A DNA stretch of 64,000 nt from contig NZ_AUNI01000017.1 of the NCBI RefSeq assembly GCF_000447795.1, forward strand, positions 124,001 to 188,000, written 5' to 3'. Of the stretch, positions 1-7,771 are shown piece by piece. The position numbers and the translations under genes are program-made. Within the stretch, counting starts at the first letter, position 1, and each line of letters opens with the position of its first letter. A model generated the notes under the pieces. It saw only the letters and a list, made by a program, of their open reading frames with translations, ran no database searches and had not been told where the DNA came from. Source of the DNA: Bacteriovorax sp. Seq25_V (lineage in GTDB: Bacteria; Bdellovibrionota; Bacteriovoracia; Bacteriovoracales; Bacteriovoracaceae).

Positions 1-48
1 TAAAAAATAACACAATAATACCAGAGCAAGACTGTACTTGTATTTCAC
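1..48 (-). CDS. N-terminal fragment of a probable exported protein
   Basis: The window edge cuts this gene. Reading the minus strand from a GTG at 48 gives 16 codons (MKYKYSLALVLLCYFL) that look like the basic start and hydrophobic core of a signal peptide. A TTG at 66-64 in the same frame is an alternative start. It would be the last visible gene of the minus-strand operon that starts at 2426. Function cannot be told from so little sequence. Confidence 0.4.
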   Translation of the reverse strand, partial: MKYKYSLALVLLCYFL

Positions 49-73
49 TCTTTTGACTAGTAGCAAGATGACA

Positions 74-760
74 CTACTTTAAATAATAATAATTTGGATC
101 GAGTGACCATCGATCAATAGAAAGGTTTTGATCTTCAACTCTATACTGCTCTAATTTGTGTTGCACTTCGTTGAGTCTAATTTTTAATCCTTCGTTATTA
201 CGTTGGATTTCGGTTTGATCGCTTTCAAGCTTAGCTAACTCTTCGCGCCATTCTGCTTGAAGTTTTTTCTGAAGAATTTCGTAACGAGTATTAACGCCGT
301 CGACTCGTTGCATATATGTTTCAATAATTTTATCATTTCTTTTAATCTTTGAATTTAACGCAAGACGTTTTTTAGCAAGAATTTCCACCAACTCTTTTCC
401 CATGGAAATATTATTTACTAAATCTTGTGATTGGAAATAATAATAACGCCCAACAGTAAAAGTTGTAAGCTTTGTGCAGTTAACATATTTTGGAACTTTT
501 AAAAGAATATACTCTGAAGATCTTCCAAGAACGATACCCTCACAACGGGCCTGCTTTTGGTGTTGAGTCCAAAATTCGACCTTATCAAGTTTATTTAGGT
601 ATTTTACGTTATCAAAATTTACTTTGAATTTAACAAGTCTTGCTTCTTCTGAATACGATGAGACTCGGCCAGTAAAATGACCAAGATCTTCGGGACTCGA
701 CATTTTTGTCCAGGCCTGAAGGTTGACTAAAAGAATCAGAAAAAACGTAGCTATTCTCAT
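74..760 (-). CDS. Exported coiled-coil protein, unknown function
   Basis: 228 residues. The first ~17 residues (MRIATFFLILLVNLQAW) form a Sec signal peptide. Residues ~25-110 look beta-rich with two cysteines (in QARCEG and YVNCTK) that could form a periplasmic disulfide. Residues ~120-210 are strongly charged and helical, predicted coiled coil. The protein ends in DPNYYYLK. I recognise no family. It lies 47 bases downstream of the exported methyltransferase on the same strand, so the two are probably co-transcribed. Confidence 0.75.
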   Translation of the reverse strand: MRIATFFLILLVNLQAWTKMSSPEDLGHFTGRVSSYSEEARLVKFKVNFDNVKYLNKLDKVEFWTQHQKQARCEGIVLGRSSEYILLKVPKYVNCTKLTTFTVGRYYYFQSQDLVNNISMGKELVEILAKKRLALNSKIKRNDKIIETYMQRVDGVNTRYEILQKKLQAEWREELAKLESDQTEIQRNNEGLKIRLNEVQHKLEQYRVEDQNLSIDRWSLDPNYYYLK

Positions 761-807
761 TAACTAAATTTTAATACGGATTCGAAAAATTTGCATTGCA
801 GAAAAAA

Positions 808-1479
808 CTACTCTTTTGGCTTTTGAACAATGATACTTGCCGTGAATTCACTACGGTGAAGTGGTTGTTCGTATTTTAGAATGTTAAATTTTGGAAAGAG
901 AGTTAGAAGCTCGTCATTCTTTAAAAGATAACTATCCTTTTCCTTCATTCCATTCATTTCTTTCTCTTTCAGAGTATAACCTTCAAAAACAAGAACTCCA
1001 CCGGGCTTGAGCCAGTCCATCAATTTTTTCACGATCTCTCTATCAACATAGTAGAAACAAATGATGGCATCAATTGAACCATTAGGAACATCGTAGTCAT
1101 TTACACTCTTATGAACTGTATCTATACGAACACCAAATTCGCGGGCAAGCATTCGGGCTTTTTTAATGGCCACATTACTAATATCGATTCCTGTTACCTT
1201 ATAACCTTTTGTTGCTAGGAAAACTGCATTTCGCCCTTCTCCCATTCCGATATCGAGAACTCTTGATCCATTTGGAATAAAGTCATAATTCTTTGCGAGA
1301 AATTTTGCAGGAGCCTTTCCATAGACATAATTATTTTGAGCGAATTTCTTATCCCAAAAACCTTTTGTTTCTCCTGTTCGTCTTGCACCTGTTAAAAGTT
1401 CAAAACGGCTTCCTGAAATATTTTCGCGGGCAAAGGAGCTAGAAATTAAAAGTAAGCATATAAAAAATTTATTAAACAT
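808..1479 (-). CDS. Class I SAM-dependent methyltransferase with a signal peptide
   Basis: 223 residues. A TehB/Methyltransf_11-like Rossmann methyltransferase: motif I VLDIGMGEGRNAVFLA (about residues 75-90), acidic end of strand 2 (VTGIDIS), motif IV-like IICFYYVD and post-motif LKPGGVLVFEGY. The N-terminal helix before motif I (FWDKKF..NNYVYGKAP) is usual for this family. Unusually, the protein begins MFNKFFICLLLISSSFA, a convincing signal peptide. The start is well fixed because its ATG overlaps the previous gene's stop in ATGTTTAA (1479-1472). The substrate is unknown. Export is inferred, and SAM is not normally available in the periplasm. Confidence 0.8.
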   Translation of the reverse strand: MFNKFFICLLLISSSFARENISGSRFELLTGARRTGETKGFWDKKFAQNNYVYGKAPAKFLAKNYDFIPNGSRVLDIGMGEGRNAVFLATKGYKVTGIDISNVAIKKARMLAREFGVRIDTVHKSVNDYDVPNGSIDAIICFYYVDREIVKKLMDWLKPGGVLVFEGYTLKEKEMNGMKEKDSYLLKNDELLTLFPKFNILKYEQPLHRSEFTASIIVQKPKE

Positions 1480-1960
1480 CGTCTTCGTCTTCGTGTTCTT
1501 GTAAAGTCAGGTTATCGTCAAACTGACTTTCTTCGATTTCAATATTTTCAGCTAGAGGAACTACAATGCTCTCCTCTTCATCTTCATCACCCATCTCTGC
1601 ATTGAGATACAAAGAAAGCATTTCGTACTTTGTTTCGATGTCACGTACTTGAAGTGAAACATTATCTCTCATTGTTGCGGGCATGTCTTCACTGTGATTG
1701 AGGTACCACTTGAGTTTTTCAACTTTCGTATAGAAATTATCTAAGGCGATTAGAACTTCTTCAGAGAGAAGTCTTAGTTGCTCGATTGTAATTGTATCAT
1801 AGAGGCATTTGAAAATATCTTTGAAGTGTTCTCTTGATCTTTTAAGAGAAAGAATTGTTAGATATTCTTTTTCTCTATGTTTAATTCTTTCAAATAATCT
1901 TTTTGAATCATTTCTAAGAATGACAAGCATTCTCAATGAATCATCTGATATCCCTCTCAT
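1472..1960 (-). CDS. Small helical protein with acidic tail, unknown
   Basis: 162 residues, no signal peptide, almost all predicted helix up to about residue 120. The last 40 residues are very acidic (DEDEEES..., EHEDEDDV). I recognise no family. It sits 13 bases downstream of the 1974-2426 gene, and its stop overlaps the start of the exported methyltransferase by 8 bases, so it belongs to the same operon. The acidic tail suggests a soluble cytoplasmic protein. Confidence 0.7.
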   Translation of the reverse strand: MRGISDDSLRMLVILRNDSKRLFERIKHREKEYLTILSLKRSREHFKDIFKCLYDTITIEQLRLLSEEVLIALDNFYTKVEKLKWYLNHSEDMPATMRDNVSLQVRDIETKYEMLSLYLNAEMGDEDEEESIVVPLAENIEIEESQFDDNLTLQEHEDEDDV

Positions 1961-1973
1961 CCCACTCTCTCTT

Positions 1974-2426
1974 TTAGACCGAAGGTAACTTCGCTCTTCT
2001 TCCCCCTGGCCATCTTTTTGAACCAGAAGTTAAATCTAGATAAATTTTGCGTCCGACAAGATCAACTGTTTGAAACATTGTCATTGGTAATCGCTCTTGG
2101 AAAACTCTCCCCTCTTTTAAAAGTTTAACTTCTTGAATAACTTCAAAAGAGCTCAACTCAAAGAGAGTAACTTTTCCAGTTCTCATCATATAATTTAAAT
2201 ATCTTTTTAGTAGTGATTTGTATTCTTTTAAAGAAGTAATATCTCTTACGATCGCAAGAACATATTGAGGTGAAGTAAAGCTCATCGTTTTAAAGTCTTC
2301 AACACTAATTGGAACTAATGTCATTCCGTATTGGCTGTAGACACGTGAGAGAGTTAGAAATTTTTCATCTAACTTTTTTTCAAACTGTAAATATAGAACG
2401 TATACACTTCCTTTCATACCATTCAT
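1974..2426 (-). CDS. Small protein of unknown function
   Basis: 150 residues, cytoplasmic by sequence (no signal peptide). The start MNGMKGSVYVLYLQFEKKL offers two ATGs (2426 and 2417). The middle (VEDFKTMSFTSPQYVLAIV) is mixed alpha/beta, and the C-terminus is basic (GSKRWPGGRRAKL). It is the first gene of the minus-strand operon running to the window edge. No obvious Shine-Dalgarno precedes it; a short inverted repeat (ATACC/GGTAT) overlaps the start. No family recognised. Confidence 0.65.
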   Translation of the reverse strand: MNGMKGSVYVLYLQFEKKLDEKFLTLSRVYSQYGMTLVPISVEDFKTMSFTSPQYVLAIVRDITSLKEYKSLLKRYLNYMMRTGKVTLFELSSFEVIQEVKLLKEGRVFQERLPMTMFQTVDLVGRKIYLDLTSGSKRWPGGRRAKLPSV

Positions 2427-2504
2427 ATCGGTATAAAGGAGAGCTAGGTTTTGAATATTAAGGGATTATGATTTAAATGGAAAAATGTGCCTAAAATAAA
2501 AAAA

Positions 2505-2560
2505 GAGACCGAGGACTTTAGTTTGTTTTGCATTCCAAGTTTGTAAAAGTCCTCGATCTC
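2505..2560 (-). terminator. Strong rho-independent terminator, minus strand
   Basis: Arms 2505-2519 and 2546-2560 pair over 15 bp around a 26-base loop. The single non-Watson-Crick pair is G-U in minus-strand RNA but C-A in plus-strand RNA, and a run of U (complement of 2498-2504) follows only on the minus strand. It therefore ends a minus-strand transcript entering from 2561-3000, where no convincing gene is present. Confidence 0.8.
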
Positions 2561-3214
2561 AATTCAATTCCTCAGGGTAAGTTAAGGGAGAGAGGGATGT
2601 CACCCCGAAGAATTTATTTATTAACTTCCTTGTATCTTCTAGGCCATCCGTGGCCAATAAAACTTTAGTGATTTAGTAAGGTGGAGAGAAAGGGAGCTTG
2701 AAGCACTGGCTTCAGACGCTGTTTCTTGAAATTTACAAGAAAGGTTAGAGGTAGGTTTAGTGAACGTTGAACAACGTGAACAAAGTGAAGTAGTAAACCC
2801 TACATTTTCTTGAACCTTCATGCTTCAAGCTCCTTTTGCCATCCATGACAATTGAACAATCTTCCTGCGTTCTTTGAGAAATCATCCTAACTTCTCGTCC
2901 GGGACTTCCGTGTCCCTTCTTGTAAATATACATTGCAGGTGACGTGCCAACTTTTGGATGCACGAGAACAGCTAGTTAGAGGCCTCGGTGTCAAAAAGCC
3001 ATGAGGTGGTCCTACGAAAATTCAATGGTCCTACAGAATTCTAATGAGTTACCAAAAAATCACCAGTGTCAAAAATGGATGGTCGTTTCAACTTTTTGAC
3101 TCCATGGCCATTTTGTTTAAACGCCGTCTGGCACGTATTTCCGACTAACACAAATGCTTATTTACCTGTTTAATAGTGATAGGAATTGTAATGAAAATTC
3201 CATGGAGGTTAACA
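2561..3214. other. Gene-poor, highly structured intergenic region
   Basis: About 650 bases with no convincing protein gene but many inverted repeats: GGCCA/TGGCC near 2642-2655, TGAAGC/GCTTCA at 2699-2714, TTTCTTG/CAAGAAA at 2722-2742, ACGTT/AACGT near 2764-2777, a 13-bp perfect pair 2693-2705 with 2821-2833, and GGGAC/GTCCC near 2900-2915. Direct repeats also occur (GTGTCAAAAA near 2989 and 3066; TGGTCCTAC near 3007 and 3025). Together with the minus-strand terminator at 2505-2560 this suggests a structured RNA or a regulated small mRNA on the minus strand. I could not match it to RNase P RNA, tmRNA, SRP RNA or 6S RNA by their conserved cores. Confidence 0.5.
2639..2821 (-). CDS. Possible 60-residue protein with sequestered start
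   Basis: Weak candidate. An ATG at 2821 has an AAGGAG Shine-Dalgarno 8 bases upstream and opens a 60-codon frame with a CSRC motif and a Ser/Ala-rich middle. The segment from the Shine-Dalgarno through the A of the ATG (2833-2821) is perfectly complementary over 13 bases to 2693-2705 inside the frame, so the start would be hidden in folded RNA. The frame resembles no protein I know and may just be open by chance over a structured RNA. Confidence 0.25.
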   Translation of the reverse strand: MKVQENVGFTTSLCSRCSTFTKPTSNLSCKFQETASEASASSSLSLHLTKSLKFYWPRMA

Positions 3215-4030
3215 ATGAAAAATTATATGATTGCCATCCTTTCGGCACTTATCACACTACCCACACTAGCAGCAGCACCTGCTTTACAAGACATTAAAGA
3301 AGATGACTTTAATAAGATAACAAAAGAATTCGCAGCAAACTTTGTACATACTACAGTAACGCCACCAAACTCTTTAGGTGCTTTGTTTGGATTTGAAGTG
3401 GGAGTTATTGGCGGGGTTACTCGTGCAAAGAATATTGAAACAATTTCTAAATCTATAAGTAGTAGCTCTGATCTGAAGTACCTACCGCATGCAGGAATTA
3501 TGGGACAAGTAACTATTCCATTTGGAATATCTTTCGAGGGTTCATTCTTTCCTGAGAAGAAATTTGGAGATGTGACGATTAATTCAATGTCGATGGCCGC
3601 AAAGTGGAATCTCACAGATTCAATCCTTCCTATTCCACTAATTGATATTGCTACAAGATTTCACTTTGGTTCAGGTGAAGTAAGTTATGCTACAAGTGAC
3701 TCCGTTTCTGATGTTCCTGTGAACTCAAAAGTATCAGTTGAAAGTTCTTCATATGGAGTTAATGCAAGTGTTGGTGCGAATTTACTTATTTTTAGACCAT
3801 ATATTGGAGCAGGTTATGTTTGGACTGATAATACAATGAAAGTTAACGCGACTTCAGGAACAATCTTTGATACTTCATTTACGTCTTCTAAAGAAGCAAA
3901 GAAAAAGCATAGTGGTTCTCACCTCTTTGCAGGTGGCCAGTTAAGTATCCTACTTTTAAAACTCGGTGTTGAGTATTCGAAAGTAATTGATGTGACGAAG
4001 TATACGATGAAACTGAGTTTGGCGTTTTAA
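3215..4030 (+). CDS. Outer-membrane beta-barrel protein (DUF6588-like)
   Basis: 271 residues from the ATG at 3215, chosen because a GGAGG lies 8 bases upstream and a clean signal peptide follows (MKNYMIAILSALITLPTLAAA). An upstream in-frame GTG at 3176 lacks both. The mature protein is made of alternating amphipathic strands (e.g. GIMGQVTIPFGISFEGSFFP, VNASVGANLLIFRPYIGAGY) and ends in LSLAF with a terminal Phe, as expected for a BAM-assembled barrel. General similarity to DUF6588-type barrels is from memory. Function unknown. It stands alone on the plus strand. Confidence 0.75.
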   Translation: MKNYMIAILSALITLPTLAAAPALQDIKEDDFNKITKEFAANFVHTTVTPPNSLGALFGFEVGVIGGVTRAKNIETISKSISSSSDLKYLPHAGIMGQVTIPFGISFEGSFFPEKKFGDVTINSMSMAAKWNLTDSILPIPLIDIATRFHFGSGEVSYATSDSVSDVPVNSKVSVESSSYGVNASVGANLLIFRPYIGAGYVWTDNTMKVNATSGTIFDTSFTSSKEAKKKHSGSHLFAGGQLSILLLKLGVEYSKVIDVTKYTMKLSLAF

Positions 4031-4049
4031 TAAGTAAAAATTTATATTA

Positions 4050-4089
4050 GATCTGACAGTTCTTCCTTTGTGGTTGTTTCTGTCAGATC
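4050..4089. repeat. Perfect 10-bp inverted repeat between convergent genes
   Basis: GATCTGACAG at 4050-4059 is mirrored by CTGTCAGATC at 4080-4089 with a 20-base loop, 20 bases after the stop of the beta-barrel gene. No T-run follows on either strand, so it is not a textbook terminator, though a 3'-end-stabilising hairpin is likely. The rest of 4090-4271 holds nothing I can identify. Confidence 0.5.
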
Positions 4090-4271
4090 AATCATCGACC
4101 TAGATACTCCCCATTACCTTCAATATTTAAAAGAATATCTGTCTTTGCAAAAAGAGGTAGAGTAAATAGAGTTATAAGTAATATTCTGATAATGATTTTT
4201 TTTCTTATTCACAGGTACACCTTATTGTCACTTCTAAAAAACAGCTCATTTCAGGATTAAATCTACGTATC

Positions 4272-5249
4272 TTACTTATTTGAATTAATTATCGAAATTG
4301 AAAATAACTCCCAATTCTTTACATTAAAAATGAAGGATATCTTCATTGTGGATGAAATAAGAGATACCATTTTTTTTCCATTATACGCCCCTATTCGACC
4401 TTCAAAGTTATAAATTTCGACATAAGTTGGAAATAGACATTTTGTTAATCTATAAATAAAATCATCTTTAGTCTTGATTTTATCAAAGAATAATTTCTTA
4501 TTCTTTGTTGAAAATATTCTTTCATGTACTAGCGCATCACTAGCGTCTCTCTCATTTCGCACTCTTTCATACAACTGCTCAAGTGTTGCCGTCTTTAAAA
4601 AATCTCTCAATTCAACTAAAGATTTATTCAGCGCCTTCATCTCATCATCTGAAAGATTCTCTTTTAAAATTGTCTCTGTATCTTTTTCAACGTATGCAGA
4701 TTCTTTCAAAATTTCTTTTAATTCAAAATAATAATTTTCGTTTGCAAATGTGTATCGTCCGACCTTTCCATTAAAAACTCTAACTCTCATGTCATAGGAG
4801 GTTCCTTCGTTACCACTATCGTCATAATCTGGCTTTCTTAATGGAAATGCTTCACATAGCCGACGTTGCTCATCTAAATCTCCATATGTACGAGCTTTGG
4901 AATTTACTTTGTCTACAGATGAATTTTCATCAATCAGAATACTCATTCCTCCCCAGACTTTCTCAAAGTGGCAACGCTTCTTACCGTTTAAAAACATTCC
5001 GTCCTTATTAATTTCTCCAATATGTAATCCCGTGACTTCTTTATTAGAATACAGTTTAATGAAAGGAATCTTTGAAGCATGAGGCTCTTTTCCTCCATCA
5101 AAAGATATTAACCAACTCTGCCCTCTATCCATTTCCTCTTGAGTAAAATATTTCTCTGCTCCATCCATATTCACAGGGATATCTGTCTTCGCTAAAACAG
5201 ACCATGAAAGTAAATATCCCAATAGACTCAATCTAAAAAGATTTCCCAA
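4272..5249 (-). CDS. Exported protein, downstream copy of a tandem paralogue pair
   Basis: 325 residues. It starts at a TTG (5249) with AGGAG a few bases upstream; the homologous TTG is used in the sister gene. Signal peptide MGNLFRLSLLGYLLSWSVLA is followed by a mature part with two conserved cysteines (CHFEKV, LCEAFPLR). A central helical block (KDTETILKENLSDDEMKALN onward) is almost identical to the neighbour at 5320-6279, while the C-terminal ~80 residues are quite different. I recognise no family. Tandem duplication with a diverging C-terminus suggests paralogues with different partners. Confidence 0.75.
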   Translation of the reverse strand: MGNLFRLSLLGYLLSWSVLAKTDIPVNMDGAEKYFTQEEMDRGQSWLISFDGGKEPHASKIPFIKLYSNKEVTGLHIGEINKDGMFLNGKKRCHFEKVWGGMSILIDENSSVDKVNSKARTYGDLDEQRRLCEAFPLRKPDYDDSGNEGTSYDMRVRVFNGKVGRYTFANENYYFELKEILKESAYVEKDTETILKENLSDDEMKALNKSLVELRDFLKTATLEQLYERVRNERDASDALVHERIFSTKNKKLFFDKIKTKDDFIYRLTKCLFPTYVEIYNFEGRIGAYNGKKMVSLISSTMKISFIFNVKNWELFSISIINSNK

Positions 5250-5319
5250 TAACGACTCCTAAATTCAGAACTGTCTCATTTTTTACGACATTAGATCTAT
5301 GGCAAAAATACTATTATGC

Positions 5320-6279
5320 TCATTTTAAAGTTGCGAGCTGGCTAACATTCCATCTTCCCTCAAAAAGCTGCATTCCCATATAAACACTATCCGATTCGAC
5401 AAAAAATGTTCTGTTACCTTTTAGAGTTGTGCCCACTCTCTTTCTTGGCAGCTTACAAAACTTTAAAAAAGTTACTTTAAAAACATCATTTATAAAATCC
5501 CCTCTACTTTTCACAAGTTTAAAGAATTCACTTTTGTTATTTGTATTAAAAATATTCTTATGGATTAATACATTATTACCATCCCTGCCGTTGAGTACCT
5601 TTTCGTACAACTGCTCAAGTGTTGCCGTTTTTAAAAATCCCCTTAGTTCTACCAAGGACTTGTTCAGCGCCTTCATCTCTTCATCTGAAAGATTTTCCTT
5701 CAAGATTGTCTCTGTATCTTTTTCTATCCGAGATGCCTCTTTCACCATATGATCAATTTTAAAATAGTATGGTGTTCCTTCATGATCATATGTTCCAACC
5801 TTTCCATCTGTTACATGAACTTCTAATTGATATTCCGACTTTTCAAGATCATACGATGATTCTAGATCTCTCCTCAAAGGGTATGATTCACACAAATGCT
5901 TTGTCTCCATACCAAAACTCTTTACAACATCCCAGTCCCCGTCTCTTAAAGGTTTCTCATCGATCAACAGACTTAGACCTCCATGGACCTTCTCAAAATG
6001 ACAGAGTTTTTTCCCTTTAAAGAAAAATCCATTCTCGCTGATTTCTCCAATTATTTTCCCATTCAAATCTTTAGTTTCATAAAGCTTCATTGGCAAAACT
6101 TTGGAAGCTCCATCTTTTTTATCTCCAGAAAAGTATATTTTCCATGTCAATGCCTGTTTCATCTCAAGAGGAGTAAAATATTTCTCTGTCCCATGCATAT
6201 TCACAGGGATACCTGTCTTCGCAAGCACAGACCATGAAAGTAAATATCCTAACAGGCTCAATCTAATAAGATTTTTCAA
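5320..6279 (-). CDS. Exported protein, upstream copy of a tandem paralogue pair
   Basis: 319 residues from the TTG at 6279. A longer frame opens at ATG 6297, but AGGGAG just upstream of the TTG and alignment with the sister gene (both then read M-x-N-L-x-R-L-S-L-L-G-Y) favour the TTG. Signal peptide as in the sister, then conserved blocks EKYFT, CHFEKVHGGLSLLIDE, LCESYPLRR and the near-identical helical block KDTETILKENLSDEEMKALN. The C-terminus (CKLPRKRVGTTLKGNRTFF) is distinct. It is separated from the downstream copy by 70 bases, probably one operon from the promoter at 6311-6338. Confidence 0.75.
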   Translation of the reverse strand: MKNLIRLSLLGYLLSWSVLAKTGIPVNMHGTEKYFTPLEMKQALTWKIYFSGDKKDGASKVLPMKLYETKDLNGKIIGEISENGFFFKGKKLCHFEKVHGGLSLLIDEKPLRDGDWDVVKSFGMETKHLCESYPLRRDLESSYDLEKSEYQLEVHVTDGKVGTYDHEGTPYYFKIDHMVKEASRIEKDTETILKENLSDEEMKALNKSLVELRGFLKTATLEQLYEKVLNGRDGNNVLIHKNIFNTNNKSEFFKLVKSRGDFINDVFKVTFLKFCKLPRKRVGTTLKGNRTFFVESDSVYMGMQLFEGRWNVSQLATLK

Positions 6280-6310
6280 TAACAACTCCCTAAACATAAA
6301 AACAGTTTAC

Positions 6311-6338
6311 ATTATAATCACTTTTATAACTTTCACAA
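6311..6338 (-). promoter_or_regulatory. Candidate sigma-70 promoter for the paralogue pair
   Basis: On the minus strand TTGTGA (complement of 6333-6338) and a perfect TATAAT (complement of 6311-6316) are 16 bases apart and lie just upstream of the 6279 start. Confidence 0.55.
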
Positions 6339-6462
6339 AGACGAATGACTAACTCATTCCGATAAAGGATATTCTTATGCATACTTCAAGTCAGATGGGA
6401 TTTTTTGAATAATTTTTCTTAACTTAAATGATTTTCAACTGGCAGATTTTTAGGAACAAAAA

Positions 6463-6488
6463 AAGGGCCACTTGATGGCCCTTGCTTT
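6463..6488 (-). terminator. Rho-independent terminator of lepB
   Basis: AAGGGCCA (6463-6470) pairs with TGGCCCTT (6476-6483) around a 5-base loop. On the minus strand it is followed by a T-run (complement of 6458-6464). It lies immediately after the lepB stop. Confidence 0.85.
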
Positions 6489-7244
6489 TTATAATTGTGT
6501 ACCGATTCTTGACGGTCTGAAATGGAACTTCTCTTGTGACCAAGGATAAACGAGAGACATCCACACCATGAATGCTCTACCTCTAATATTCTTAATTGGA
6601 ACAAATCCCCAAACTCTTGAATCACTTGAGTAATCTCTATTATCACCCATTACAAAAACATGCCCCTCAGGAACAGTGATTTTATCTTGTCCTAAGTGTC
6701 TAAAGAATGTTGGGTTCTCACCAATAACAAATTTCTTATCACCAAGTTGTTGCTCATAGAAAACCATATCTTTTGGGTCTTGACCTGGCTTCTCATCATA
6801 AAGCTCACGGTACTTGGCATCGTCTTCAATTTTTGTTTTCGTGATCTCCTGCCCATTGATAATAAGTGTATTATCGAAAACTTCAATTGTGTCACCTGGG
6901 AGACCAACAGTTCTTTTAACAAAAAGAATACTTGGATCAACAGGATATTCAAAAACTACAATATCACCACGAGCTGGAGCCTTTTGCTCACCACCAATAT
7001 ACATAGGATTAAAGAACTCAGAAAAAGGAACTTTAAACCCATAAGACATTTTACTAACTACAATTGAATCACCAATAGCATTGGTAGGAAGAAGTGATCC
7101 CGATGGAATATGGTAATGATCAATGAATGTCGATCTAAAACCAAAAACGATTAAAATAATATATGTCCAAGACCATAGCTCGTACTTAAACCATTCTTTT
7201 GAAAACATTGGATGTTTTACAACTTCTTTCTTACTACCAAACAT
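6489..7244 (-). CDS. lepB: Signal peptidase I
   Basis: 251 residues. Inner-membrane serine peptidase that removes Sec/Tat signal peptides on the periplasmic face. One N-terminal membrane segment (about residues 24-40), then box B HIPSGSLLPT with catalytic Ser50 (the usual Met after it is Leu here), box D FVKRTVGLPGD with the general base Lys110, and box E GDNRDYSSDSR.WGFVP. The length suits a single-anchor bacterial type. ATG 7244 has AAGGA upstream. It stands alone with its own terminator; the many exported proteins in this window would be its clients. Confidence 0.95.
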   Translation of the reverse strand: MFGSKKEVVKHPMFSKEWFKYELWSWTYIILIVFGFRSTFIDHYHIPSGSLLPTNAIGDSIVVSKMSYGFKVPFSEFFNPMYIGGEQKAPARGDIVVFEYPVDPSILFVKRTVGLPGDTIEVFDNTLIINGQEITKTKIEDDAKYRELYDEKPGQDPKDMVFYEQQLGDKKFVIGENPTFFRHLGQDKITVPEGHVFVMGDNRDYSSDSRVWGFVPIKNIRGRAFMVWMSLVYPWSQEKFHFRPSRIGTQL

Positions 7245-7315
7245 TTGTCGTCCTTTTCCTTATTTACGAAAGTATAATTTCACAAAAGCCAGAGGGGAAG
7301 ACTTATTGCGAAAAT

Positions 7316-7344
7316 TTGACAATAAATACGCGAGATCCTATCGT
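7316..7344 (+). promoter_or_regulatory. Candidate sigma-70 promoter
   Basis: A perfect TTGACA at 7316-7321, a 17-base spacer and TATCGT at 7339-7344, about 40 bases before the ATG of the cysteine-repeat protein. A strong TAAGGAG Shine-Dalgarno follows at 7371-7377. Confidence 0.5.
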
Positions 7345-7382
7345 TAAATAGAATATATTCACAACAATTTTAAGGAGATCAC

Positions 7383-7736
7383 ATGAAGTATCTAATCTTA
7401 ATGCTTTTAACGTCTGCGGCTTCTGCTGCGTACATGCCACCGTGCTACAATTACGAAGACAAAGTGTCATTCTCATACCAAGCTTGTATCAACAACAACT
7501 TCAGAGAAGCTGGCCGTGAACTTAATATCATTCCTTCATACTGTGCAAATTATGGTGACACAGTAAACTACAGTTACCTAAGCTGTGTTAATAACAACTT
7601 CCACCAAGCTGGACGAATTCTAGGAGCATATTACCCAAGCTGTTATAACTATGGTGACAAGCTTGATAGTAGCTTTGTGAACTGCGTGAATAACAATTTT
7701 AGGAATATGGACTGGGATTTACAAAGAAGAAGATAG
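7383..7736 (+). CDS. Small exported protein made of three cysteine repeats
   Basis: 117 residues. Signal peptide MKYLILMLLTSAASA is followed by three copies of a ~30-residue unit of the form C-x-N-Y-x-D-x6-7-Y/F-x2-C-x-N-N-N-F: CYNYEDKVSF..CINNNF, CANYGDTVNY..CVNNNF, CYNYGDKLDS..CVNNNF. Six cysteines, two per repeat, are ideal for three periplasmic or extracellular disulfides. The protein ends in a basic QRRR. A good promoter, a strong Shine-Dalgarno and its own terminator suggest high expression of a single gene. I know no named family for this repeat. Confidence 0.8.
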   Translation: MKYLILMLLTSAASAAYMPPCYNYEDKVSFSYQACINNNFREAGRELNIIPSYCANYGDTVNYSYLSCVNNNFHQAGRILGAYYPSCYNYGDKLDSSFVNCVNNNFRNMDWDLQRRR

Positions 7737-7745
7737 TTAAAATAC

Positions 7746-7771
7746 AAAAAGCACCATTCGGTGCTTTTTTT
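7746..7771 (+). terminator. Rho-independent terminator
   Basis: AAAAAGCACC (7746-7755), loop ATTC, GGTGCTTTTT (7760-7769) then more T. The A-rich left arm means it may also work on the minus strand. It lies just after the cysteine-repeat gene. Confidence 0.85.

Noticed and set aside
2757-2963. 68-codon frame on the minus strand with GTG start
   Set aside because: No Shine-Dalgarno, overlaps the other small frame, and the area is dominated by inverted repeats. I see no protein family.
2561-3000. RNase P RNA, tmRNA, SRP RNA or 6S RNA in the structured region
   Set aside because: None of their conserved core sequences is present on either strand.
4050-4089. Intrinsic terminator at the 10-bp inverted repeat
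   Set aside because: No T-run on either strand, so kept only as a repeat.
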